NCBI RefSeq assembly: GCF_007097385.1
Contig: NZ_VJZS01000003.1
Span: forward strand, 124,001-188,000
Origin: Flavobacterium sp. ZT3R18
GTDB taxonomy: Bacteria; Bacteroidota; Bacteroidia; Flavobacteriales; Flavobacteriaceae
Length of the DNA: 64,000 nt
Direction: 5' to 3'
Part shown: positions 8,669-16,830 of the stretch, in pieces
Layout: each line of letters starts with the position of its first letter
Numbering within the stretch: position 1 is the first letter of the stretch
The notes under the pieces: generated by a model
What the model was told of the DNA's origin: nothing
The model's database searches: none
The model's input: only the letters and a program-made list of their open reading frames with translations
Made by a program: the position numbers and the translations under genes

Positions 8669-9241
8669 TTATTCAAATTTTACATTTTCATAAAGATCAA
8701 CCAAAGAAAGTTCAACAGCGATAGACTTTATAAAAAAAGCATCTTCAATAGATTTGTATTCTACGAGCAACCAGCTGCCATCCTCGTTTTTGGAGTGTTT
8801 TATCACTTTTACGACTTGGCTATCAATCAAAATATATTCTTTTAGAGAGTCTATTTCTCGGTACAAATTATACTTTTCTCCTTGATCGTAATTCCGAGTC
8901 GATGCTGATAGAATCTCAATAATTACCGTAGGATTTGTAGCCGTATCGTTTTCAGGATCCAAGGTTTCGGGATCTGTACAAAAAACACTAATATCTGGTT
9001 AGGTATAGAGTGTGTTTTTAGGGATATTCACTCTAAAATCACTACCATAAGGGCGGCAAGGTTTCCCTTTTAACCGAATGATTAATTCTCCAAAAGCATT
9101 GGTGAAAATTTCGTTATGCGCTTTAGAAGCCCCACTCATAGCAAAGATTTTCCCTTGAAAATACTCGTGCTTTTCGGTAGCCAATCGTTCGGCGGTCAGG
9201 TATTCTTTTTCTGTGATGTATTTTATTTCTGGAAGTCCCAT
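8669..9241 (-). pseudogene. Uma2-family (DUF820) endonuclease-like gene with one nonsense codon
   Basis: Two open segments, 8999-9241 and 8669-8998, lie in the same reading frame and are separated only by a TAA at 8999-9001. Reading through would give a 190-residue protein of normal Uma2 length. The N-terminal part has the KHEYFQGKIFAMSGASKAHN motif and a GSDFRVNI strand. The second part has PDISVFC, a PTVIIEILS strand and KYNLYR, all typical of this PD-(D/E)XK-like family. The stop replaces a residue that is usually Tyr before PD, so one base change (TAY to TAA) explains it. A GTP/TTG restart at 8962 would make only a fragment. Confidence 0.85.
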
Positions 9242-9447
9242 GTTTTTGAATTATTTTCAAACATTTACTTATACAAATATATTTATTTTTAATGACATAA
9301 AAACAGTGTTTATTTTATAAATTCGGAATACTACTAAAACGTTATTGTTAACAACATAAAGAAAAACTTTATAAATATCGAGAATAATTTAACGTTTTTC
9401 GACTCCTATTCCCGAAATTTGCATTTTTAAAATTTGGATATCAACTA

Positions 9448-9538
9448 CACCATGAAATCACCATGATTCAAAAATCATAACCATATAACGAGAAATGGTG
9501 ATTCCATGTTCTAATAAACAAGCAAAAATTAACTACAC
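9448..9538 (+). promoter_or_regulatory. Shared inverted-repeat leader, copy C (serC)
   Basis: ATGAAATCACCAT, the small hairpin ATGATTCAAAAATCAT, then ATGGTGATTCCATG precede the serC start. The 8-bp stem ATCACCAT/ATGGTGAT differs from copy B (ATCGCCAT/ATGGCGAT) by a paired G-to-A and C-to-T change. The rest of the gap from 9242 is AT-rich with no gene. Confidence 0.65.
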
Positions 9539-10609
9539 ATGAAAAAACACAACTACAGCGCAGGTCCTTGTATTTTACCACCAGAAGTATTCGAAAAGTC
9601 AGCACAAGCTATTTTAAATTTTAACGACTCAGGATTATCTCTTTTAGAAATCTCGCATCGAAGTAAAGATTTCGTTACTGTGATGGATGAAGCAAGAGCA
9701 ATTGTTCTTGAACTTTTAGGATTGGAAGGTAAAGGATACCAAGCTCTTTTTCTAGCAGGAGGAGCAAGTTTAGAATTTCTAATGGTTCCTTACAACTTAC
9801 TAAAAGAAGGTGGAAAAGCGGCTTACTTAGACACTGGAACTTGGGCTGCGGCTGCTATAAAAGAAGCACAATCTTTCGGAAACACTGCAATCGTAGCTTC
9901 TTCAAAAGAGGAGAATTACAATCATATTCCAAAAGGATATACAGTACCCGCCGATGCAGATTATTTTCACTGTACTAGTAACAACACCATTTTTGGAACA
10001 CAAATGAAAGAATTCCCATCATTAGACATGCCTATTGTTTGTGATATGAGTTCTGACATCTTTTCAAGAGAATTAGATTTTTCTAAATTTGACATTATCT
10101 ATGCTGGAGCTCAAAAAAACATGGGCCCTGCAGGAACTACTTTGGTGGTTATAAAAGAAGAAGTTCTAGGCAAAAATGGTCGTAACATTCCAAGTATGTT
10201 AGATTATGCTAAACATATTAAAGCAGAAAGTATGTACAATACTCCACCCGTTTTTCCAGTATATGCGTCGTTATTGACTTTACAATGGTTAAAAAATCTA
10301 GGAGGAATAGCTGCTATCGAAAAAATTAACAATGCCAAAGCAGCCTTGCTTTATGCAGAAATCGACAGAAATCCATTATTCAAAGGAGCCGCAGCTGTTG
10401 AAGATCGTTCGAATATGAATGCTACCTTCTTGTTAAATGATGAAGCACATGCTGCTACTTTTGATGCTATGTGGAAAGCCGCAGGAATCTCCGGATTACC
10501 GGGACATCGTTCTGTAGGCGGCTACAGAGCCTCTATGTACAATGCATTACCATTAGAAAGTGTACAAGTATTGGTAGATGTAATGAAAGATCTTGAGAAA
10601 AGTATTTAG
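9539..10609 (+). CDS. serC: Phosphoserine aminotransferase
   Basis: SerC converts 3-phosphohydroxypyruvate and glutamate to phosphoserine, the second step of serine synthesis, and also acts in the pyridoxal phosphate pathway. The 356-residue length is typical. It opens with the family start HNYSAGPCILP. The PLP-binding Lys is K193 in GAQKNMGPAGT, and GLPGHRSVGGYRASMYNA near the end binds substrate phosphate. It is followed 97 bases later by serA, so the two probably work and are transcribed together. Its leader carries the covarying inverted repeat shared with ychF. Confidence 0.97.
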   Translation: MKKHNYSAGPCILPPEVFEKSAQAILNFNDSGLSLLEISHRSKDFVTVMDEARAIVLELLGLEGKGYQALFLAGGASLEFLMVPYNLLKEGGKAAYLDTGTWAAAAIKEAQSFGNTAIVASSKEENYNHIPKGYTVPADADYFHCTSNNTIFGTQMKEFPSLDMPIVCDMSSDIFSRELDFSKFDIIYAGAQKNMGPAGTTLVVIKEEVLGKNGRNIPSMLDYAKHIKAESMYNTPPVFPVYASLLTLQWLKNLGGIAAIEKINNAKAALLYAEIDRNPLFKGAAAVEDRSNMNATFLLNDEAHAATFDAMWKAAGISGLPGHRSVGGYRASMYNALPLESVQVLVDVMKDLEKSI

Positions 10610-10706
10610 TAATTAGTTTCGATAGTTTTTAGGATAGCGCCAAAAAACAAAATAATAAATCAACTATGAGGATGAGATAAATTTGATCCTCACAATGACA
10701 TAAATA

Positions 10707-11657
10707 ATGAGAGTATTAGCAAACGACGGAATTTCTAAAAGTGGAATTCTAGCTTTAGAAAAAGCTGGATTTGAAGTTATAACTACAAAAGTGGCTCAAG
10801 AACAAGTAGCTAATTTTGTAAACGAAAACAATGTAGGTGTAGTTTTGGTTCGTAGTGCTACCAAAGTTCGTAAAGATATTATTGATGCTTGCCCAGGATT
10901 AAAGATTATTGGTCGTGGTGGTGTTGGTATGGATAATATTGATGTTGATTATGCAAAAAGCAAAGGAATTCATGTAATTAATACACCCGCTTCTTCCTCT
11001 GAATCAGTTGCTGAATTGGTATTTGCGCACTTATTTTCTGGTGTTCGTTTCTTGCACGATTCTAACAGAAACATGCCGCTAGAAGGAGATTCAAACTTTG
11101 ATGGTTTGAAAAAAGCATACGCAAATGGTATTGAATTAAGAGGAAAAACTCTTGGTATTGTTGGTATAGGTCGTATTGGTCAAGCTACTGCAAAAATGGC
11201 ACTTGGTTTGGGTATGAAAGTTATCGCTGCCGATAGTTTTATTCCGCAAGTAGATGTAAAAGTTGAATTTTTTGATGGTCAATCTATCACTACAACTATT
11301 GTATCACAATCATTAGAATCTTTATTTCAAGAAGCTGATTTCATTACCTTGCACGTTCCTGCTCAAAATGGTTACATCGTTGATGAAGCTGCATTAGCAA
11401 CTATGAAAGATGGCGTAGGTATTGTAAACTGCGCTCGTGGTGGGGTAATTGATGAAGTTGCACTTGTAAAAGCATTGGATAGCGGAAAAGTATTATTTGC
11501 AGGATTGGATGTTTTTGAAAGCGAGCCAAAACCAGAAATAACAATTTTAATGCACCCAAAAATTTCATTGACTCCGCATATCGGTGCAGCTACAGAAGAA
11601 GCTCAAGATAGAATTGGTACAGAATTAGCACAACAAATCATTGGATTACTAAACTAA
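10707..11657 (+). CDS. serA: D-3-phosphoglycerate dehydrogenase, short form
   Basis: This NAD-dependent enzyme makes 3-phosphohydroxypyruvate, the substrate of the SerC encoded upstream. The 316-residue protein has the Rossmann motif GIVGIGRIGQA, the CARGGVIDE segment and the catalytic His in HIGAATEEAQ, in the order expected for the D-2-hydroxyacid dehydrogenase family. It lacks the C-terminal ACT or intervening domains of long SerA proteins, so feedback inhibition by serine through an ACT domain is not expected. The position after serC supports this over other 2-hydroxyacid dehydrogenases. A strong terminator follows. Confidence 0.93.
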   Translation: MRVLANDGISKSGILALEKAGFEVITTKVAQEQVANFVNENNVGVVLVRSATKVRKDIIDACPGLKIIGRGGVGMDNIDVDYAKSKGIHVINTPASSSESVAELVFAHLFSGVRFLHDSNRNMPLEGDSNFDGLKKAYANGIELRGKTLGIVGIGRIGQATAKMALGLGMKVIAADSFIPQVDVKVEFFDGQSITTTIVSQSLESLFQEADFITLHVPAQNGYIVDEAALATMKDGVGIVNCARGGVIDEVALVKALDSGKVLFAGLDVFESEPKPEITILMHPKISLTPHIGAATEEAQDRIGTELAQQIIGLLN

Positions 11658-11678
11658 CCCACTGACCTTAATTGTTTT

Positions 11679-11723
11679 AGTGGAGATTTATTAACATAGC
11701 TTAATAAATCTCCACTTTTTTTT
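11679..11723 (+). terminator. Strong terminator after serA
   Basis: A perfect 16-bp stem has arms at 11679-11694 and 11701-11716 around a 6-base loop, followed by a T-run. It ends 9 bases before the apparent start of the DUF937 gene. Confidence 0.92.
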
Positions 11724-11731
11724 GATTAAAT

Positions 11732-12316
11732 TTGATTTCTAATTTTAACCAAAAACCAATATTTGAGCAATTAACACAATTAGTACAGCAATATGGTCAA
11801 GAAACTGTTGTGAAAAACGATGCAATACCAAATGAACACAATGAGGCTGTACTGGAAGAGGCTGGAAGTTCTATATTTTTTAGTTTACAAAAAATGGCTT
11901 CTGATGGTGGTGTCGAAAAACTAGCAGGATTGCTTCAAGGCAACAATGCCCAAGAACCCTCGAATCCAGCTGTGCAACAAATCACGCAACAGCTTACTGA
12001 AAGTTTGGGAGAGAAATTTGGATTGAATACTAGAGCGGCCGCAGGTGTTGCAGGAAGTCTAATTCCGCAAATACTGGGAGGACTTGTAAACAAGACCAAC
12101 GATTCTAATGACAGTTTTCAAATTACCGATTTGGTAGAGGCTATTACTGGTGGAGGCGCACAATCAGCAGGTATTATGGATGCCATTTCAAAATACGGAA
12201 CCCAATTTGGATTGGATCAAAACACAGATGGCAAACTCGATATGCAAGATGCCTTAGCAGTGACAAAAAGCAGCGGAGGAATTAGCGGACTTCTAGGGAA
12301 ATTATTTGGAAAATAA
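11732..12316 (+). CDS. DUF937-family protein
   Basis: This 194-residue protein is of unknown function. It has the DUF937 pattern: N-terminal FEQLTQLVQQYGQ, PNEHNEAVLEEAGSSIF, glycine-rich helices, and a C-terminal DQNTDGKLDMQDAL segment resembling a calcium-binding EF-type loop. The only usual start codon before the conserved region is TTG at 11732. The family normally starts at the Phe-Glu-Gln segment, where this sequence has ATA at 11759-11761 instead of ATG. Either TTG is used or the start has been damaged. There is no clear promoter between the upstream terminator and the start. Confidence 0.75.
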   Translation: MISNFNQKPIFEQLTQLVQQYGQETVVKNDAIPNEHNEAVLEEAGSSIFFSLQKMASDGGVEKLAGLLQGNNAQEPSNPAVQQITQQLTESLGEKFGLNTRAAAGVAGSLIPQILGGLVNKTNDSNDSFQITDLVEAITGGGAQSAGIMDAISKYGTQFGLDQNTDGKLDMQDALAVTKSSGGISGLLGKLFGK

Positions 12317-12341
12317 AATTAATTATGACTCAACAATCTAC

Positions 12342-12379
12342 AAAAAAAGACATTTACAAACCCGTAAATGTCTTTTTTT
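12342..12379 (+). terminator. Terminator after the DUF937 gene
   Basis: A 9-bp perfect stem GACATTTAC/GTAAATGTC with loop AAACCC is followed by a T-run. The remaining gap to 12697 is AT-rich with no gene seen. Confidence 0.9.
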
Positions 12380-12696
12380 ATTTACACACACCACTCATTA
12401 ACAAGTATTTACTTTTTTCCGTACCTTTATATAGGTTTTTGTCTTTTTTATAAAAAAAAGAAAGGATCCTTGTGCGCACAAACCCTTGAAAATTATTTTT
12501 AGAAAATCTTTGTTTTCTTCTTTTTTTCAATTATAAAATGGCAAACGATCACTGTATCTGGCTTCTAACTTACTATTTTTTTTACATAAAATTACGGCAC
12601 GATAATTGGTACAGACCTTAAAAACTACTTTTCACTAAAACATTTTTAAGGCTATTTAGAGTTATAAATTCTTTCAAAAACCATATTCTTTCTTTA

Positions 12697-14796
12697 ATGG
12701 AAAAAATCGAACCCAAAAAATCGAACCCCAAAATAATATTACTAATTGCAGGTATCAATGTTTTCTCGATACTATTAGTTATAACTCTTCTGATATACAC
12801 TTATAATATCAAGAAAAGCATTTTATCCGATTATAGTACACAATTTCAAAATGAAGTTTCTAGAATGGTGCAACTTGAGTACAATCAGATTAGCACTTCT
12901 ATGGAAAGTGAAGCCAATTGGAATGATTTTGCAGATTACACTATAAACAAAGATGCCAACTGGTATAACGAAATGTATGCTAACCCAAAGCTGTACAAAT
13001 CCGATTATATTGGGGTGTATGGTTTAGACAATAAAATCATCAATCATACCAATGGTTCAAAGATAAAAGAAACCGACTTCGTACCGAAAGAAGCATTAAT
13101 TGCACTAAAAAAATCAAAAAAAACACATTTTTATTTAAAAACATCAGACGGGATAATTCAAGTATTTGGTATTACAATCACAAAATCTAACGACACAAAC
13201 TATAGTAAACCAACTGGTTATTTTATTTTGGCTCGAAAAATTGATCAATCGCTTAAACAAAAAATTGAAAAAATCACCCGTTCCACAATAACGGTATTCG
13301 ATCATCCAAAAAACAAAGAAATAGGAGATTATACACTTCATTACAAAGTCGATTTAAAAGACAACCGAGGTAATTTTATCTCTCAAGTTTATTTTGAAAG
13401 ACCTTTTGGTAAGTTTATCATAACCATTTTAAACGGCCTTTTTACGATACTCTTTATCGCTTTAGCACTACTAATGCTAAGTATTATATACACCAAAAAA
13501 TGGGTTTCTATCCCTTTGAACGCAATTACCAAAGCACTTGAAACTGGAGATAAAGAATCTATCGCAATTTTAAAAAATACTGAAGGTAATTTTAAAAATA
13601 TTGGCTCTCTCTTTGAAGAAAATACCAGACAAAAAAACAAATTGGTAAAAGCAAAATTAAAAGCTGAAGAAAGTGACAAGCTAAAATCTTCCTTCTTATC
13701 AAATTTATCGCATGAGATTAGAACACCTATGAATGCTATAATTGGTTTTACTGAATTGCTCTTGAATACGGAAGTCGAAAAAGAAGAACAATTAGAATAC
13801 TTATCGGCTATTGACAAAAGTGGAAAAAATTTAATTGCAATTATTGATGACCTTATCGAAATGTCAAAAATAGAATCGCATCAAACAAAACCCAATTATA
13901 CCGCAGTAAATCTAGAATCTTGCATAAATGATTTGTATGAAAGCATCAAAATCACTAATAAAAAATCAAAAAAAATAGATTTTAAAATTATAGAAAGCAA
14001 AAATCCAGCTTTACATCCCATAAAAACGGATGAAGTAAAACTCAAACAAATAATCACAAATTTGATAACCAATGCCCTAAAATTTACAGAACAAGGCTCA
14101 GTTGCCTTTGGTTATGAAATAGATAAAAAAAACAATCAATTAAAATTTACAGTAAAAGATACTGGATTTGGAATAGAAGAGAGCGATCAAAAACACATAT
14201 TTGACCGTTTTAGAAGAGTTGGTGGAGATCAATCGATCAAAGTTCGCGGACTCGGATTAGGACTGGCAATATCTAAGGCATATGTAGAAATGCTGGGAGG
14301 AACAATCGCATTAGAATCTAAATTAGGAAAGGGTTCTGAATTTTCTTTTATCATTCCGCTAGAATACATCGTAACCCCAAAAATTACGGTTCAACCAATT
14401 AATCAAATTCCGCTATCCAAAGGCGAAGAAGAAGGAACCATACTAATTGCCGAGGATGATAATATTAATTTCTTGCTGTTTCAAAAGGTAATGAAAGCCA
14501 AAAACTACAAGATCATTCGCGCCCTGAATGGGCAAGAAGCTGTCGATATTTGTCTAAGCAACCCAAACATTGATTTGGTGTTAATGGATATAAAAATGCC
14601 CCTAATGAATGGTTTTGAAGCTCTTAAAAAAATACAACCCATACGTCCTGATTTACCCATAATTGCTCAAACTGCCTTTTCTACGAATGAAGATAAAGAG
14701 TTAATTTTTAAAGCTGGGTTTTATGATTATATCTCAAAACCAATAAATAGAGGCCAATTATTTGAGATGATTGATCACTTTTTTCAGAAAAAATAA
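12697..14796 (+). CDS. Hybrid sensor histidine kinase / response regulator
   Basis: This is a membrane sensor kinase with an attached receiver. In order: a short cytoplasmic tail, TM1 (about residues 13-35), an extracytoplasmic CHASE4-like domain (about 36-240), TM2 (about 245-270), a coiled linker, a HisKA domain with phospho-acceptor H339 in SHEIRTPMNAIIGF, a HATPase domain with ITNLITNALKFT (N box), DTGFGIEE (G1) and GLGLGLAISKAYVEM (G2), and a C-terminal receiver with phospho-acceptor D631 in LVLMDIKMP. The total is 699 residues. No cognate DNA-binding regulator is adjacent, so phosphate probably passes to a distant partner. The ligand is unknown. Confidence 0.94.
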   Translation: MEKIEPKKSNPKIILLIAGINVFSILLVITLLIYTYNIKKSILSDYSTQFQNEVSRMVQLEYNQISTSMESEANWNDFADYTINKDANWYNEMYANPKLYKSDYIGVYGLDNKIINHTNGSKIKETDFVPKEALIALKKSKKTHFYLKTSDGIIQVFGITITKSNDTNYSKPTGYFILARKIDQSLKQKIEKITRSTITVFDHPKNKEIGDYTLHYKVDLKDNRGNFISQVYFERPFGKFIITILNGLFTILFIALALLMLSIIYTKKWVSIPLNAITKALETGDKESIAILKNTEGNFKNIGSLFEENTRQKNKLVKAKLKAEESDKLKSSFLSNLSHEIRTPMNAIIGFTELLLNTEVEKEEQLEYLSAIDKSGKNLIAIIDDLIEMSKIESHQTKPNYTAVNLESCINDLYESIKITNKKSKKIDFKIIESKNPALHPIKTDEVKLKQIITNLITNALKFTEQGSVAFGYEIDKKNNQLKFTVKDTGFGIEESDQKHIFDRFRRVGGDQSIKVRGLGLGLAISKAYVEMLGGTIALESKLGKGSEFSFIIPLEYIVTPKITVQPINQIPLSKGEEEGTILIAEDDNINFLLFQKVMKAKNYKIIRALNGQEAVDICLSNPNIDLVLMDIKMPLMNGFEALKKIQPIRPDLPIIAQTAFSTNEDKELIFKAGFYDYISKPINRGQLFEMIDHFFQKK

Positions 14797-15017
14797 ACCA
14801 TTAGCAACTGTACATGAATAGTCCTTACTGATTAGCGTTTAATCGTTATTATAAGATGCATCCCTTCGCAATTAGACTAAAAAACTTCAACTGAAATATT
14901 TTTTATTGATGAAAGACACCTATTTTTGGGCACGTCCAAAGGCTAATCACTTTTTACTAATTACTAAGGGCTGAATAGTTCCAATCTTAGTATATTTGCA
15001 TTCATGATAAATTAATA

Positions 15018-15320
15018 ATGGGAGGATTAAGACAGCGTTGGGGATTAACATCCAATTTTCAACTTACACTAATTATTATTGTTTTTGCAATAACAGGATC
15101 TGCATCAGCTTGGTTGTCAAAACCATTCTGTGTGTGGTTGGGGATAACTAAAGAAGATTTAGGCTTTTGGTTTACCCCTATCCGATTGCTACTTATTTTC
15201 CCGATCTATCAAGTTTTATTAGTAGCGATAGGGTTCCTCTTCGGACAATTTAAATTCTTTTGGGCTTTCGAGAAAAAAATGCTTAAAAGTATGGGCTTGG
15301 GATTTTTATTTAAAAAGTGA
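15018..15320 (+). CDS. Small two-helix membrane protein (DUF6787-like)
   Basis: This 100-residue protein has two hydrophobic segments (about residues 15-37 and 55-76), a conserved-looking N-terminal RQRWGLTSNFQL and a basic C terminus with FWAFEKKMLKSMG. It resembles the small DUF6787 family, which is sometimes misnamed diacylglyceryl transferase in databases; this is a recollection, not a search result. No catalytic residues are evident. It stands alone, and TTTTCAGTTTTCAG repeats follow its stop. Confidence 0.7.
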   Translation: MGGLRQRWGLTSNFQLTLIIIVFAITGSASAWLSKPFCVWLGITKEDLGFWFTPIRLLLIFPIYQVLLVAIGFLFGQFKFFWAFEKKMLKSMGLGFLFKK

Positions 15321-15401
15321 TAAAAAGTTTTCAGTTTTCAGCTTTTTAAACCTCCTTTCTACTAAAAACAACTATTCTCAGACTATCTGATTTTCTATTT
15401 T

Positions 15402-15800
15402 CTATTTTCTATTTTCTATTTTCATTTTGCCATTGAAATTGTTATTGCTATTGTTATTGTTATTGCTATTGTTATTGCTATTGCTATTGAATTTCCCATT
15501 GTCAGTTCTCTTTACCCAATACGTGTACATCCACGTTAGCGTAAAAGAAGGTATGACATCTGTAAAAGGGATTATTTCTTCAACAAAAGTCAAAATACCT
15601 GCTACCTTCCCTACTCTGCCTTCGTACATTTTGGTCATCAAAAAACCTGCCAATGGTGCCCAAACAACATCAGCAAATTCACCAATATATGGAATCGTAA
15701 ACGACAGCATTCCAATACTATCAAACAACAACCCCAAAAGGAGTTTTTTAGTTTTCAAATTATTATTCAAAACAGCCGTTTTTTGTATATCTTTATTCAT
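15402..15800 (-). CDS. Small membrane protein with an Asn/Ser-rich tail encoded by a microsatellite
   Basis: Starting at MNKDIQKT, the protein has about 132 residues. Two hydrophobic segments lie in the first two-thirds (LLLGLLFDSIGMLSF and the WAPLAGFLMTKM region), and the core is followed by the strand TLTWMYTYWVKR. The last 30 residues are almost only Asn and Ser and are encoded by degenerate CAATNN hexamers (15427-15487). That tail is probably recent and variable in length. A longer start at 15827 exists but adds only nine residues. The family core is of unknown function. Confidence 0.7.
   Translation of the reverse strand: MNKDIQKTAVLNNNLKTKKLLLGLLFDSIGMLSFTIPYIGEFADVVWAPLAGFLMTKMYEGRVGKVAGILTFVEEIIPFTDVIPSFTLTWMYTYWVKRTDNGKFNSNSNNNSNNNNNSNNNFNGKMKIENRK
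15427..15487 (-). repeat. CAATNN hexamer array inside the gene tail
   Basis: About ten degenerate hexamers (AATAAC, AATAGC on the minus strand) are in frame with the gene. TCTATTT-like heptamers follow it at 15390-15421. Related hexamers occur at 22137-22188, 34929-35010 and 52674-52721. Confidence 0.8.
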
Positions 15801-16030
15801 ATTTATCATTATAAAATTAACTCCCAACTATCCTAATCTCATTTAGACAAAAAAGTGTAATACTCTAAGCTAAAAGCTTTGGTTAATTAAGTCTAATTTA
15901 CTCAAAATTTAAATACATTAATAAAACAAACACAAATACTATTTAGAAATAAAAAGACAGTTATCTTTAAAAAAATAAAGCAAAACCTTACTTTTATCGA
16001 CAGAATCTTTGTTTCTTTGTAAAAACAGTT

Positions 16031-16095
16031 TGATACCGATTAGGGATTCAATATAGTCTAATAAAAATCAGACTATATTTATACCATATCGGCAT
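16031..16095. repeat. Nested inverted repeat before the ABC ATPase gene
   Basis: A perfect 10-bp stem, AATATAGTCT (16050-16059) with AGACTATATT (16070-16079), sits inside weaker outer arms around TGATACCGAT and ATCGGCATTATATCA. It lies 37 bases before the ATG. The gap from 15828 otherwise holds only AT-rich sequence. Confidence 0.6.
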
Positions 16096-16131
16096 TATAT
16101 CAAAAAAACAGGCTATCCTTAATGATATAAA

Positions 16132-16830
16132 ATGATACACGCAAAAAACATACATAAATATTACGATCAGCTCGAAGTATTAAAAGGAGTCGATTTACAC
16201 ATTAAAAAAGGTGAAATTGTTTCTATTGTAGGTGCTTCGGGTGCAGGAAAAACAACACTTTTACAAATTTTGGGAACATTGGATAAACCAAGTCCAATAA
16301 AAACGGAAGTAGAAAATCAAGATACCGAAACCCAAACTTCATTACGAATAAATGAAGAAGATATTTTGAATATGAATGACAAATCATTATCAAAATTCAG
16401 GAACTTAAATTTGGGATTTATTTTTCAATTTCATCAATTATTACCCGAATTTACGGCTTTAGAAAACGTTTGTATCCCCGCTTTTATAGCCAATAAATCT
16501 AAAACTGAAACTGAAAAAGAAGCCCTAAAACTATTAAATTATTTGGGATTATCCCATAGAATTCATCATAAACCCAACGAGCTTTCGGGAGGGGAACAAC
16601 AACGTGTTGCTGTAGCTAGAGCATTAATCAACAAACCCGATGTTATTTTTGCCGATGAGCCATCTGGGAATTTAGATACTCATTCTGCCGAAAATCTACA
16701 CCAATTATTTTTTCAACTTCGAGATGAATTCGGACAAACTTTTGTGATCGTAACCCATAATGAAGAGCTGGCCAATATGGCCGATAGAAAGCTAGTCATG
16801 GTAGATGGACAAATTACCATAAACCCATGA
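16132..16830 (+). CDS. ABC transporter ATP-binding protein (LolD/MacB-like)
   Basis: This cytoplasmic ATPase subunit has 232 residues. Walker [10 protein letters not shown] is at residues 34-42, the Q-loop lies in [19 protein letters not shown], the signature is [15 protein letters not shown], Walker B is [12 protein letters not shown], and the switch His is in VTHNEELA. The [16 protein letters not shown] pattern is typical of LolD-type lipoprotein or MacB-type exporters. No FtsX/LolC-type permease is adjacent. The stop overlaps the start of the next gene (ATGA), so the two are translationally coupled, although that neighbour is not a standard ABC permease. The segment after Walker A is slightly longer than usual. 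Confidence 0.92.
   Translation: MIHAKNIHKYYDQLEVLKGVDLHIKKGEIVSIVGASGAGKTTLLQILGTLDKPSPIKTEVENQDTETQTSLRINEEDILNMNDKSLSKFRNLNLGFIFQFHQLLPEFTALENVCIPAFIANKSKTETEKEALKLLNYLGLSHRIHHKPNELSGGEQQRVAVARALINKPDVIFADEPSGNLDTHSAENLHQLFFQLRDEFGQTFVIVTHNEELANMADRKLVMVDGQITINP

Noticed and set aside
15427-15846. A plus-strand frame of 139 codons starting with a run of Leu
   Set aside because: It is the complement of the Asn-rich tail and core of the minus-strand gene, and the Leu run comes from the hexamer repeat.
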